Assembly: GCF_037023745.1 (NCBI RefSeq)
Contig: NZ_CP146101.1
Coordinates: 7,358,001-7,422,000, forward strand
Source: Streptomyces sp. SCSIO 30461
Lineage (GTDB): Bacteria > Actinomycetota > Actinomycetes > Streptomycetales > Streptomycetaceae
Length of the DNA: 64,000 nucleotides
Direction of reading: 5' to 3'
Each line of letters starts with the position of its first letter. The stretch's first letter is position 1. Below are positions 26,217 through 34,559 of the stretch, one piece after another. The translations under genes were made by a program, and so were the position numbers. The notes below the pieces were generated by a model, which was not told where the DNA came from, ran no database searches, and saw only the letters and a list, made by a program, of their open reading frames with translations.

Positions 26217-26669
26217 TCAGCCTTCCTCTGTGGCGCGCGCCACCAGCTTCGTCCAGGCGGTCACGACATGCTCGCCCGCCTCGTCGTGCACCTCACCGCG
26301 GATGTCCAGGATGTCGTTGCCCGCCAGGGACTTGATCGCCTCGATGGTCGAAGTGACCGTGAGCCGGTCCCCCGCCCGCACCGGGCGGGTGTACGCGAAC
26401 TTCTGGTCGCCGTGTACCACGCGGCTGTAGTCCAGGCCCAGTTGCGGATCCTCGACAACCTGCCCCGCGGCTTTGAAGGTGATCGCGAAAACGAAGGTCG
26501 GCGGGGCGATCACATCGGAATGCCCGAGGTGCTTGGCCGCGTCGGGGTCGGTGTAGACGGGATTCGTGTCGCCGACCGCCTCTGCGAACTCCCGGATCTT
26601 CTCCCGGCCTACCTCGTAAGGCGCGGTGGGCGGATAGGTCCGCCCGACGAAGGACTGGTCGAGCGCCAT
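26217..26669 (-). CDS. MaoC N-terminal-like dehydratase subunit, HadA-like
   Basis: A 150-residue hot-dog protein of the UPF0336/HadA group. The segment AVGDTNPVYTDPDAAKHLG aligns with the hydratase motif of its neighbour but has Tyr where the catalytic His would be, and APPTFVFAITF instead of AHGM. It should therefore be the structural, substrate-holding half of a heterodimer with the gene 5 bases downstream. Start MALDQSFVGRTYPP at 26669 has AGGAGGT upstream; the longer frame reads back into the rpmG terminator. Confidence 0.85.
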   Translation of the reverse strand: MALDQSFVGRTYPPTAPYEVGREKIREFAEAVGDTNPVYTDPDAAKHLGHSDVIAPPTFVFAITFKAAGQVVEDPQLGLDYSRVVHGDQKFAYTRPVRAGDRLTVTSTIEAIKSLAGNDILDIRGEVHDEAGEHVVTAWTKLVARATEEG

Positions 26670-26710
26670 GGACTCGCTACCTCCTGTGTGGCTGGATTGC
26701 CGAAACGACA

Positions 26711-26743
26711 CGAGGCCGCCCCCCGAAGATGGGGGCGGCCTCG
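26711..26743 (-). terminator. rpmG terminator
   Basis: A 13-bp perfect stem (CGAGGCCGCCCCC and complement) with a 7-base loop begins about 15 bases after the rpmG stop and overlaps the region upstream of the HadA-like gene. Read-through could feed that gene. Confidence 0.82.
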
Positions 26744-26757
26744 TGATCGAGCCTGAT

Positions 26758-26922
26758 TCAGCGCGTCTCGCGGTGCGCGGTGTGCGCGTTGCAACGAGGG
26801 CAGTGCTTCTTCATCTCAAGACGGTCCGGGTTGTTGCGCCGGTTCTTCTTGGTGATGTAGTTCCGCTCCTTGCACTCCACGCAGGCCAGCGTGATCTTCG
26901 GGCGGACGTCGGTGGCAGCCAC
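26758..26922 (-). CDS. rpmG: 50S ribosomal protein L33, zinc-ribbon form
   Basis: L33 (54 residues) from the GTG at 26922 with AAGGAG upstream. The sequence [18 protein letters not shown] and [15 protein letters not shown] contains two CxxC pairs, so this is the zinc-containing C+ paralogue. Streptomycetes often have a second, zinc-free L33 under Zur control elsewhere. Confidence 0.95.
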   Translation of the reverse strand: MAATDVRPKITLACVECKERNYITKKNRRNNPDRLEMKKHCPRCNAHTAHRETR

Positions 26923-26969
26923 GTGAGTGCTCCTTGGACGGACGGATGGACTGTTAGCTTGCACCACTA

Positions 26970-26986
26970 TGACCATGTGATGGTCA
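26970..26986. promoter_or_regulatory. palindrome upstream of rpmG
   Basis: TGACCA-TGTGA-TGGTCA is a perfect 6-bp inverted repeat about 50 bases upstream of the rpmG start. It could bind a dimeric regulator. It does not match the AT-rich Zur box I know from Streptomyces (TGAAAAT-type). Confidence 0.35.
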
Positions 26987-27046
26987 AGGTGGACGCATAA
27001 AAGAGTAGCCGATCGGAGGACCGACCCCGCAATCGGCTACTGTGTG

Positions 27047-27119
27047 TAGCGGTGACCGGACTTGAACCGGTGACACAGCGATTATGAGCCGCTTGCTCTA
27101 CCGACTGAGCTACACCGCT
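27047..27119 (-). tRNA. tRNA-Met (CAT), elongator type
   Basis: A 73-base cloverleaf with acceptor AGCGGTG/CACCGCT plus A, anticodon CAT inside CGGCTCATAATCG, and T-arm ACCGGTTCAAGTCCGGT. The perfectly paired first acceptor base pair (A-T) argues against the initiator, which normally has a C-A mismatch. Confidence 0.95.
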
Positions 27120-27167
27120 GCGATGTCGGATTCACCTCGCCCGAGGGCGAGGATCTTCCAACATCAG

Positions 27168-27240
27168 AGCCCCAATACGGAATCGAACCGTAGACCTTCT
27201 CCTTACCATGGAGACGCTCTGCCGACTGAGCTATTGGGGC
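27168..27240 (-). tRNA. tRNA-Thr (GGT)
   Basis: Acceptor GCCCCAA/TTGGGGC plus T, anticodon loop ATGGTAA with anticodon GGT, T-arm TACGGTTCGATTCCGTA. It lies 48 bases upstream of tRNA-Met and is probably co-transcribed with it. Confidence 0.95.
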
Positions 27241-27499
27241 GAGCGATGAAGACATTACACGGTCCGCGACCGATCGCCCAAATCCGTTTACTCGATCCGT
27301 TACCCGCGGCGTTCGGGCACGGTGACGGAGGCGCGGAGGGCCCTGTCCGGCACGCCGTCCCGATCGACTCGTACGCCACTCACAGCCACACCGGTACGAC
27401 TATTGCGCTCCTCCGCGAAGCGCGGTGCGGACCGCCCTAGGGTCCTTCTGACGTCCCCCGCCCTCCAGGCCTTCCGCCTTCCGCCACTTCAGGAGCGCC
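27241..27499. other. intergenic region between tRNA-Thr and the amidohydrolase-like gene
   Basis: This divergent 259-base stretch must hold the promoters of the tRNA cluster (minus) and of the following gene (plus). I see no additional gene and no pair of boxes I would defend. Confidence 0.3.
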
Positions 27500-28873
27500 A
27501 TGCCCGACAGCCAGGCGGAGCCGCCCGGCGGAGCCACCGCCGACTCCACCGTGCTGCTCCTGTGCGGTGCCCGTCTCACCGACGGCCGCACGGTCGACGT
27601 CCGACTGAACGGCGGCCGGATCGAGGCCGTCGGCACCGCCGGAAGTCTCGCTCCGCGCTCGAAGCCCCTGTACCCCCTGAGCCCTTCCGGCCTCGCCGCC
27701 GGTCCGTCCGCCGTGTCCGGTCCGTCCGGCCACACCGGTTCCACCGGTGCCTCGAACTTCTCGAACGCGTCGAGTCCCGCTCCCGCGAAGACGCATTCCG
27801 CGCGCGTGGACCTGAGCGGCTACCTGCTGCTGCCCGCTCCCGCCGAGCCGCACACCCACGGCGACACCGCGCTCACCGCTCCTTCGCCCGACGGACCGGT
27901 GTCCTGCGCCGTCGCGGAGATCCAGCGCCGCGCCACGGAGGCAGCGCTGCTCCAGCTCGGACACGGCGCCACGGCGATGCGCTCCCATGTGCGGATCGGA
28001 GGCGTCCACGGCCTGGAATCCCTCGATGCCGTGCACCAGGCACAGCGTTCGCTTCGCGGCCTGGCCGAGCTGACCACCGTGGCAGTACCGCGGCTGCTGA
28101 CCGGTGTGGCCGGAGCCGACGGCCTCGCGATGCTGCGTGACGCGATGAAGATGGGTGCCTCCGTGGTCGGCGGCTGCCCCGATCTGGACCCGGATCCGGT
28201 CGGCTACGCGGAAGCGGTCCTGGACATGGCGGCGGAGCACGGCTGCCCGGTGGACCTGCACACCGACGGCGATGACCCTGCCCGGCTCGCCCGGCTCGCG
28301 ACCATGGCGGGTGGACTGCGGCAGGGGGTCTCGATCGGCCCGTGCGCGGGGCTCGCGCGGCTGCCCGCCGAAGTGGCGTCCCGTACGGCGGACCGGCTCG
28401 CGGCCGGCGGAGTCACCGTGGTCTGCCTGCCTCAGGGCGGCTGCACCGGCGCCGAACTGCGCGGCAGCGCACCGGCCCGGCTGCTGCGCGCGGCAGGGGT
28501 GCGGGTGGCGGCGGGCAGCGGGGCGCTGCGCGACGCGGCGAACCCGGTGGGACGCGGTGATCCGCTGGAGGCGGCGTTCCTGCTGGCATCGCAGGGGAGA
28601 CTGCGCGCACTGGAGGCGTACGAGGCGGTCAGCACCACGGCGCGGCGGGCCATGGGACTGCCAGAGGTGCGGGTGGAGGCGGGCTTTCCGGCCGAATTGC
28701 TCGCGGTGCGCGGACAGGAGCTGACGGGGGTGCTGTCGCTCGCGTACAGCCGGATCGTGGTGCACTGCGGCCGGGTGGTGGCCCGGACCAGTGCCGTGCG
28801 GGAGTACTGCGACTCCGCCGCGGCTGTCGCGCTCGAACTGCCGCGCCAGGGGCGCCCGGATCCCGGGCCGTGA
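27500..28873 (+). CDS. cytosine-deaminase-like amidohydrolase with an altered metal site
   Basis: A 457-residue protein of the CodA-like amidohydrolase group. The N-terminal strand domain (LLLCGARLTDGRTVDVRLNGGRIEAVG) is interrupted by a Ser/Gly/Pro-rich insert at about residues 50-100. The metal His pair is present (APAEPHTHGD) and a third candidate His is in PVDLHTDGDD. Where CodA has SHCYALG the sequence is GPCAGLARL, losing the fourth His, and where CodA has the catalytic Asp (DNVRDP) it reads GALRDAANPVGRGDPLEAA, with Gly. The fold is kept but two catalytic residues seem replaced, so I would not call it a cytosine deaminase. GTG/ATG choice is supported by AGGAGC upstream of ATG. Confidence 0.8.
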   Translation: MPDSQAEPPGGATADSTVLLLCGARLTDGRTVDVRLNGGRIEAVGTAGSLAPRSKPLYPLSPSGLAAGPSAVSGPSGHTGSTGASNFSNASSPAPAKTHSARVDLSGYLLLPAPAEPHTHGDTALTAPSPDGPVSCAVAEIQRRATEAALLQLGHGATAMRSHVRIGGVHGLESLDAVHQAQRSLRGLAELTTVAVPRLLTGVAGADGLAMLRDAMKMGASVVGGCPDLDPDPVGYAEAVLDMAAEHGCPVDLHTDGDDPARLARLATMAGGLRQGVSIGPCAGLARLPAEVASRTADRLAAGGVTVVCLPQGGCTGAELRGSAPARLLRAAGVRVAAGSGALRDAANPVGRGDPLEAAFLLASQGRLRALEAYEAVSTTARRAMGLPEVRVEAGFPAELLAVRGQELTGVLSLAYSRIVVHCGRVVARTSAVREYCDSAAAVALELPRQGRPDPGP

Positions 28874-28995
28874 GCGGCGGGGCGTGCGGTGTGGAGCCGC
28901 GCGGTGTGCGTTCCCGACGCCCACGCGGCCCGCGGGTGCCGTTCCCCGTGGCCCGGCCCGCGCATCCGGGCAACGACCGGCGTACGGTCGTGAGC

Positions 28996-29652
28996 ATGCG
29001 CATTATCATCGCGGGAGGACACGGTCAGATCGCGCTGCGCCTGGAGAGGCTGCTCTCGGCGCGCGGGCACGAGGTCGCGGGCATCGTCCGCAAACCCGAA
29101 CAGGGCGACGAGCTCAGGGCAGCCGGTGCGGAACCGGTCCTGCTGGATCTGGAGTCGGCCACGGTGGAGCAGGTGGCAGAGGTGCTCCAAGGCGCCGACG
29201 GGGTGGTGTTCGCCGCCGGCGCCGGAGCGGGCAGCGGCACCGAACGCAAGGAGACAGTGGACAGGCGGGCGGCGATACTGACCGCGGATGCCGCCGAGCG
29301 GGCGGGCGTACGCCGGTTCCTCATCGTCTCCTCGATGGGCGCGGACTCCACCCGTACCGGCGACGAGGTGTTCGACGCGTATCTGCGCGCCAAAGGCACG
29401 GCGGACGATTACGTACGCGGCAGCAGCGGCCTGGACTGGACGGTCCTGCGACCCGGGATGCTGACGAACGACGCCGGCACGGGACTGGTCAGGCTGGAGG
29501 CTGCGACCGGGCGCGGGCCGGTGCCGCGCGACGACGTGGCCGCGGTGCTCGCAGAGCTCGTCGAGAGCCCGGCCGCGGCGGGGCTGACGCTGGAACTGGT
29601 CAGCGGGTCGGTCCCGGTCTCGGTGGCCGTCAAGGCGATCGCGGGCAACTGA
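28996..29652 (+). CDS. NAD(P)-binding atypical short-chain dehydrogenase/epimerase-like protein
   Basis: A 218-residue single-domain Rossmann protein (NmrA-like, atypical SDR). The dinucleotide motif GGHGQIA follows the first strand MRIIIA; the later FLIVSSMGAD carries the Ser typical of atypical SDRs, and YLRAKGTADDYVRGSSGLDWTVLRPGML is the classic sequence for this subgroup, with Lys but no clear YxxxK tyrosine. It is probably a redox sensor or reductase of unknown substrate. I start at MRIIIAGG; GTG two codons earlier is possible. It follows the amidohydrolase-like gene by about 120 bases. Confidence 0.8.
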   Translation: MRIIIAGGHGQIALRLERLLSARGHEVAGIVRKPEQGDELRAAGAEPVLLDLESATVEQVAEVLQGADGVVFAAGAGAGSGTERKETVDRRAAILTADAAERAGVRRFLIVSSMGADSTRTGDEVFDAYLRAKGTADDYVRGSSGLDWTVLRPGMLTNDAGTGLVRLEAATGRGPVPRDDVAAVLAELVESPAAAGLTLELVSGSVPVSVAVKAIAGN

Positions 29653-29704
29653 GCGGTTACGCCGCTCTCACGGTGCGGTGACCCGGCCGGTGGCCCGGCT
29701 GCGG

Positions 29705-30388
29705 CTACCTCACCCGGACCAGGCTCGCGTAGACGACCAGATTGCCCTGGTACCCCGTGGACTTCCGGTATCCGCCTCCGCAGGTGACGATCCGCAACTG
29801 GGGCGCCGAGCCGCCTCCGTAGACCTTGCGGCTCGGGAACGAGCGCTTGGCGTACACCTCCACGGCATCCACGGAGAACACCGCTGTGCGCCGGTCCTTG
29901 CGGGTGATCTCGACGGTGCTCTTCTTGCGCAGCGCGCCGAGCGAGTAGAAGACGGCCGGCCCGGTGGGGGTGTCCACATGCCCGGCCACGATGGCTGCTC
30001 CGGCTTCACCGGGTGCCGGACCACGGGAGTACCAGCCGGCCAGGTTGGAGCTGCCTGGCGGCGGGAGCTGCAGCGCGCCCTTCCCGTCCAGCGCCAGCGT
30101 CGTCATCGACGCGTCGATATGAACGGCGGGGATGCGCAGCCTGACCGGAGTGGAACGAGGCAGCGTATGCGCCGCTCGGTGGACTGCCGCCCGGTCGGCG
30201 GCACTCGACCCGGAGCCGTGCGCCCCCGACTGGTCGGAGAACGGCTGCGGTGGGCTCTCGCCGATCAGTCCGCGGACCAGCAACCAGATGCCGAGCGGCA
30301 CCAGGAAGATCAGGATTCTGCGCGAGGACCCGTGCGTGTGGCGCTGAGCGGCACGGGCCCGCCGCTCAGACGGAACCGCTGTCGGCAC
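29705..30388 (-). CDS. class E/F-type sortase
   Basis: A 227-residue membrane-anchored transpeptidase candidate. A basic N-terminus is followed by one membrane helix (ILIFLVPLGIWLLVRGLIG), a Ser/His-rich linker, then the sortase barrel from VRLRIPAVHIDA. The catalytic His is in IVAGHVDTPTGPAVFY and the Cys in LRIVTCGGGYRKSTGY. The usual Arg could be in CGGGYRK; the position later in the strand where many sortases have Arg is Gln-Gly here. It overlaps the partner gene by 23 bases and is co-translated with it. No LPxTG protein is seen nearby. Confidence 0.85.
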   Translation of the reverse strand: MPTAVPSERRARAAQRHTHGSSRRILIFLVPLGIWLLVRGLIGESPPQPFSDQSGAHGSGSSAADRAAVHRAAHTLPRSTPVRLRIPAVHIDASMTTLALDGKGALQLPPPGSSNLAGWYSRGPAPGEAGAAIVAGHVDTPTGPAVFYSLGALRKKSTVEITRKDRRTAVFSVDAVEVYAKRSFPSRKVYGGGSAPQLRIVTCGGGYRKSTGYQGNLVVYASLVRVR

Positions 30389-30866
30389 GGCGCCGCATCG
30401 CGATCAGGCCGATGGCCGACGCTCCGGCGAGCAGCGCGGAGCCGATGACGACCTCCGTACCGTTCAGTCCCGTCGCGCCGCCGAAGCCTCCGTGCACTGC
30501 CCCGTCGGGGCGGCGCGCGACTTGATAGCTCGTCTCCACGCGACCGCCCGTCAGGCATTTGACCGTGATGTCGTAAACGCCGTCCTTGATGTCGTCGGGG
30601 ACGGTGAAGTCGCCCGCGAGTTCGCCGTCGTGGCCGGTCTCCGTGAGATGGATCTGCCCGGCATACTCCGCCTGCCCCTTGGCGTAGGCCACATCGCCCT
30701 CGCAGGCCGTGGTACTGACGGTGACCGTCGAACCGGGGAACGCCACATCCGGGCTGACGCCGATCCCCGACTCGTCGGCGGCCGTCGCGACGGACTGCCA
30801 TCCGCAGGCGATCACGACCATGGCACCGACGACGAGAACACGCGTACTGCGCACGACTGACCTCAT
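30366..30866 (-). CDS. exported membrane-tethered protein paired with the sortase
   Basis: The 166-residue product starts MRSVVRSTRVLVVGAMVVI, a signal peptide ending near VATAADE. The mature domain has an Ig-like look (GVSPDVAFPGSTVTVSTTAC, DGVYDITVKC) with two Cys that may pair. A Gly-rich stretch (GGFGGATGLNG) leads to a C-terminal membrane helix VVIGSALLAGASAIGLIAM and the basic tail RRR. That is the outline of a cell-wall sorting signal, but no LPxTG-like pentapeptide precedes the helix. The neighbouring sortase overlaps its 3' end. Function unknown; it could be a sortase helper or an atypical substrate. Confidence 0.78.
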   Translation of the reverse strand: MRSVVRSTRVLVVGAMVVIACGWQSVATAADESGIGVSPDVAFPGSTVTVSTTACEGDVAYAKGQAEYAGQIHLTETGHDGELAGDFTVPDDIKDGVYDITVKCLTGGRVETSYQVARRPDGAVHGGFGGATGLNGTEVVIGSALLAGASAIGLIAMRRRADSGSV

Positions 30867-31132
30867 GACCGACCACCAGCCTCCGGATGAGCGCGCGGCA
30901 GGACACCTTGTCCCGGCAGGGGGCGCCGCACTCACGTGCAAAGAAAATCAGCTCGTATTACTAAAAGCCTGAAATGACACGAGATGATCACTTCGACCTG
31001 TCGGCCTGTCAGGTCGTCAACGCAGCTCACGCGGGTCGCGAGTGACCCGGCGACAGGACACTCCCTGCGCCGGAGTCAACCGGCGAACGGGTGGCGCACC
31101 CACGCCGGCTTCGGCAGGCAGCAGACGTGATA
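30867..31132. other. AT-richer intergenic region upstream of the sortase pair
   Basis: This gap contains an unusually AT-rich patch near 30940-30990 and an inverted repeat GACCTG-N9-CAGGTC (30995-31015). It probably holds the promoter of the sortase-partner operon. No gene is visible. Confidence 0.35.
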
Positions 31133-31162
31133 GAGCCCGGCGGCCGTGCTGCCGCCGGGCTC
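31133..31162 (-). terminator. terminator of the L,D-transpeptidase gene
   Basis: GAGCCCGGCGGC pairs perfectly with GCCGCCGGGCTC over six bases, 31 bases past the stop codon. Confidence 0.82.
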
Positions 31163-31193
31163 CACCAGAGGTTCAGACGTTCGAGGGTGGTGC

Positions 31194-31889
31194 TCAGGTG
31201 CCGGGCTTGCGGCCGTACACGTAGACGTCGTCCCCGTTGCGCAGCAGGCTCCAGTACTTGGCCGCGTCCGTCTTGGTCATGTTCACGCACCCGTGCGAGC
31301 CGGGCGGCGCCCAGACGCTGACGCCGACCGAGTGGAAGGCCTGGCCGCCGTCGAAGAACTGGCTGTACGGCATGGGCACGTTGTACAGGCTCGACACATG
31401 GTCGATGTTGCGCCAGTAGACCTTCTTCAGGCCGGTACGGGTCTCGTACCCGTTCCTTCCGGTGCGCACCGGGACCGGCCCGTACACCAGCTTCGACCCG
31501 TCCTGGATCCAGCTCAGCTGGAGCGTCAGGTTGACGCAGGCGATCCGGCCCTTGTTCGTCGGGCAGGCACCGGACTTGTTCGGGGTCTTCCCGACGGCCT
31601 TCTGCCTGTTCATCAGATCCATGACGCCCCAGGTGATGGGCCCGGCATACCCCGCGTTCGGGGATATCGAGTGCTTCGTCTGGAACGCCTGGATCGCCTT
31701 GCAGTCGGTGGCGGACTGCTTGCCGTCCACCGGCCGGCCGAGGAACTTCTCGACCTGCTTCTGATACGGACCGGTCTGCGTGTTGCACGACGCCGCCTGC
31801 GCGGTCCCGGTCCCCATGGCCAGAGTGAGCGGGGTCACGAGTGCGGTGATCCCGAGTGCGACGATCCCTCGTCGGCGTGTGGCTCCCAT
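31194..31889 (-). CDS. secreted L,D-transpeptidase with peptidoglycan-binding domain
   Basis: The 231-residue protein begins MGATRRRGIVALGITALVTPLTLAMGTGTAQAAS, i.e. a basic head, a hydrophobic core and an AQA-A signal-peptidase site near residue 32 (given here in overlapping pieces of the same segment). A PG_binding_1-like domain follows (VEKFLGRPVDGKQSATDCKA, IQAFQTKH), then the YkuD catalytic domain with FHSVGVSVW and the active-site SHGCVNM (His199, Cys201). It would form or hydrolyse 3-3 cross-links or attach proteins in the wall. Four or more Cys suggest extracellular disulfides. ATG at 31889 has AAGGAG upstream. Confidence 0.9.
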   Translation of the reverse strand: MGATRRRGIVALGITALVTPLTLAMGTGTAQAASCNTQTGPYQKQVEKFLGRPVDGKQSATDCKAIQAFQTKHSISPNAGYAGPITWGVMDLMNRQKAVGKTPNKSGACPTNKGRIACVNLTLQLSWIQDGSKLVYGPVPVRTGRNGYETRTGLKKVYWRNIDHVSSLYNVPMPYSQFFDGGQAFHSVGVSVWAPPGSHGCVNMTKTDAAKYWSLLRNGDDVYVYGRKPGT

Positions 31890-32099
31890 GGCTGTCGACT
31901 CCTTATGCGTACGCGCATGGCGCGAGTTCCGCCTCATAGACGGCGCAGGGCAGGCGGTAGTTGCACGGCCGAAGGGGACAGTTCCGTAACGGCCGGGCTT
32001 CAGGGCTCCCGGCGGGGCCCTTCACCGCCGGGGGTGCGGATGCCCGGCCGGGTGGACACGGAACCGGATCTCCCTCGTGTGCGGTCGGCGGGTCGCTGA

Positions 32100-32820
32100 C
32101 TGGCGACACCCCGGCGGTTCTCCCCCGGGGTGGGCCGGGACATCAAGGAGGGCGAACTGCCGGAGGCGGCCGTCGATGAGGCCGCGGCGTCCTCGGCCTG
32201 GTACAAGATCATCGGAGACTGGCAGTGGGACGAACCCGCCGTACCGCTGGACGTGATGCGAGCGGCCGTGGCCGCGGTGCACGCCGCCGGCGGACGGGTC
32301 GCAGTGCAGCCAGACCGCCGAGGGCTCACGGAACGCCGTGCTGGCCGGCGCCGACAGCCTTGAACACGGGATGCATCTCGACCCCGAACTCCTGGATCTG
32401 ATGGCCGACCAGGGCACCGCGCTCGTGCCGACCCTTTCGGTGTTCGCCGACAGCGCCGAGCGCTGGCTGGGCCGAGAACCCAGCGTGAAGCGCTCGCACT
32501 GGCTCGACGGCTGGCAGGGGATGCTCGACAACGTCCGGCGCGCGCACGAGGCAGGCGTCACCTTACCGGCCGGAACGGACAGCTTCCCGTGCGGCACGGT
32601 GGCCGCGGAGTCAGAGCGGTTGGCGCGGGCCGGAATGCCGGCCGACGCGGCACTCGGGGCTGCCTCCTGGACGGCGCGGGAGTGGCTGGGACTGCCCGGA
32701 CTGGTCGACGGAGCACCCGCCGACCTCGTCGCCTACGACGAGGACCCCACGGCAGCGGGAGCAGCCGGGACCCTGGGGCGACCGAAACGGGTCATCCTGC
32801 GGGGCCGGGTCGTGCGCTGA
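32100..32820 (+). pseudogene. remnant of an imidazolonepropionase-like amidohydrolase
   Basis: Two frames join to give the C-terminal ~240 residues of a metal-dependent hydrolase. Frame 3 (from an in-frame stop at 32097) reads EAAASSAWYKIIGDWQW and ends at AAVHAAGGRVAVQ; frame 1 then continues TAEGSRNAVLAGADSLEHG, a Glu-His metal motif, through VTLPAGTDS and the C-terminal beta strand VILRGRVVR. The join near 32302 reads GTGCAGCCAG where GTGCACTGCCAG would restore the frame, so two bases are missing. The N-terminal third with the HxH metal motif is absent. Either lesion alone would inactivate it. Confidence 0.8.
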
Positions 32821-32912
32821 CCACGCGAACCCGGACGACGGGCCGGTACAACTATTCGGCGCCCGCCGATGTCTCTCTGACGAAGAGAACAACCGCATCA
32901 GGGGGAACATCC

Positions 32913-34496
32913 GTGCACAAGCACATCCGTCATGCCGTAGTGATGGCTGTCGCAGGCGCGCTCAGCGGTGGTCTGCTGGCGTCGTCCGCCGCTGCGGCCC
33001 AGCCCGCCGGGACGACGACCGGGACCAAGCGCACGGCCGAGATGACGGCCCAGAGGGTCGAGCCGACCATGTCGGCCAAGTCCAGGGGACCGGCCGCCAC
33101 CCGCTACCCGGACGACTTCAACGGCGACGGCTACCACGACCTGGCCGTGAGCGAAGCTGACGCGAACCTGGTCGTGCCGGGTACCGCCGAGAAGGAGAAC
33201 GCGGGCTGGCGCGCCGGCTACGTCACCGTCTCGTACGGCTCGAAGTACGGCGCCCAACGCACCGGCCTGAAGATCATCACTCAGGACAGCCCGGGTGTCC
33301 CGGGCAAGGCCGCACTGACCAACGGCTTCGGCGACGTGCTCGCCAACGGCGACTTCAACGGGGACGGCTACGCCGACCTGGCGGTCTCCGCCTCCTGGCA
33401 GAGCACCACGACCGACGACAACAGCGGGACGGTCACACTGCTGTGGGGCAGCCCGACCGGCCTCAAGGGCGGAGCGGCGGTCGCCGACCACGCCCCACGG
33501 AAGTACGGGAACTTCGGTTCGGTGCTGGTGGCCGGCGACTTCGACGGGGACCGCAAAACCGATCTCGTCATCGGCCACCGGGACCGCCTCGACCTGTTCC
33601 GAGGCCCGTTCAGTGCCACCGGGAAGCCGGCTGCCGTCCAGCCCGTGGACCCGGGCTTCAAGGTCGATTACGGCCACTGGGACAGCAAGCGGCTGGCCGC
33701 GGGACGGATCAACAAGGACGCGGCGGACGACCTCGTCGCGTTCAACGGCTCGGGCAACGCATACGCCTCCACCCAGGGGCGCGTGCTACTCGGCGGTTCG
33801 GCCGGCCTGAAGGCGACACCGACGGTACTGCGGTCCGGCAACCGTCCCGTGATCGCGGACTTCGACAAGGACGGCTACGGCGATATCGCGGTCGGCGACA
33901 GTGGCGCCGACTGGGAGACCGAGCGCACCGCGGGCCGCGTGCACATCACCTTCGGCGGGGCGAAGGGCGTGGACACCAGCCGCCGGGTGAAGGTGTTCAC
34001 CGAGGACAGCCCGGGTGTGCCCGGCACCCCGAAGCAGATGGACCAGTTCGGCTCCGCGCTCGGCGTGGGCGATCTGAACCGCGACGGCTACCCCGATCTG
34101 ATCGTGGGCGCCCACGGTGAGAACCACCCCGCCTGCGACGACGGCGGCTGCACGGGTAGGCCGGGTGGCGGCATCTACGTCCTGAAGGGCTCGGCCAAGG
34201 GCGTGGTCTCCACTGGCGCGGCGTTCTACGGCTACAGGACGAAGGGACTGCCCGTCGTTCCCGCGAAGAGCAAGTTCCGCTTCGGCCATGAGCTCAAGAT
34301 CACGGACTTGAACGGGGACAAGCAGCCGGAGATCGCCCTCCTCGTCCACGGTGTCGGCCGATCGAACCTGTGGTCGGTCGGTACGAAGAAGGACGGCACG
34401 GTCGCCGGCACCGCGCCCACCCGCGCCGTTCAGGCGCCCGTTGACCCGAAACTCCAGTACGACTGGGGCTACGGCTTCACAGCCCTGGCCGGCTGA
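32913..34496 (+). CDS. secreted FG-GAP/VCBS repeat protein
   Basis: The 527-residue product starts with a signal peptide (VHKHIRHAVVMAVAGALSGG, then LLASSAAAAQPA). At least six FG-GAP repeats follow, each with a Ca-binding D-F/L-N-G/K/R-D-G-Y stretch: DFNGDGYHDLAVSE, DFNGDGYADLAVSA, DFDGDRKTDLVIG, DFDKDGYGDIAVGD, DLNRDGYPDLIVGAH and DLNGDKQPEIAL. They should fold as an integrin-like beta-propeller outside the cell. No catalytic domain is seen. GTG at 32913 follows AGGGGGA. Streptomyces encode many such proteins; the ligand is unknown. Confidence 0.9.
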   Translation: MHKHIRHAVVMAVAGALSGGLLASSAAAAQPAGTTTGTKRTAEMTAQRVEPTMSAKSRGPAATRYPDDFNGDGYHDLAVSEADANLVVPGTAEKENAGWRAGYVTVSYGSKYGAQRTGLKIITQDSPGVPGKAALTNGFGDVLANGDFNGDGYADLAVSASWQSTTTDDNSGTVTLLWGSPTGLKGGAAVADHAPRKYGNFGSVLVAGDFDGDRKTDLVIGHRDRLDLFRGPFSATGKPAAVQPVDPGFKVDYGHWDSKRLAAGRINKDAADDLVAFNGSGNAYASTQGRVLLGGSAGLKATPTVLRSGNRPVIADFDKDGYGDIAVGDSGADWETERTAGRVHITFGGAKGVDTSRRVKVFTEDSPGVPGTPKQMDQFGSALGVGDLNRDGYPDLIVGAHGENHPACDDGGCTGRPGGGIYVLKGSAKGVVSTGAAFYGYRTKGLPVVPAKSKFRFGHELKITDLNGDKQPEIALLVHGVGRSNLWSVGTKKDGTVAGTAPTRAVQAPVDPKLQYDWGYGFTALAG

Positions 34497-34526
34497 GCCG
34501 TCAACGGGCCACCGCCGCCGGACCGA

Positions 34527-34559
34527 GTCCGGGGCCTGAGCCGCCATCAGGCCCCGGAC
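34527..34559 (+). terminator. terminator of the FG-GAP gene
   Basis: GTCCGGGGCCTGA pairs with TCAGGCCCCGGAC over a 7-base loop, 30 bases after the stop codon. Confidence 0.8.

Noticed and set aside
28870..28995. 42-residue N-terminal extension of the SDR-type protein
   Set aside because: Arg/Pro/Gly-rich and not compatible with a Rossmann first strand, which begins at MRIIIAGG.
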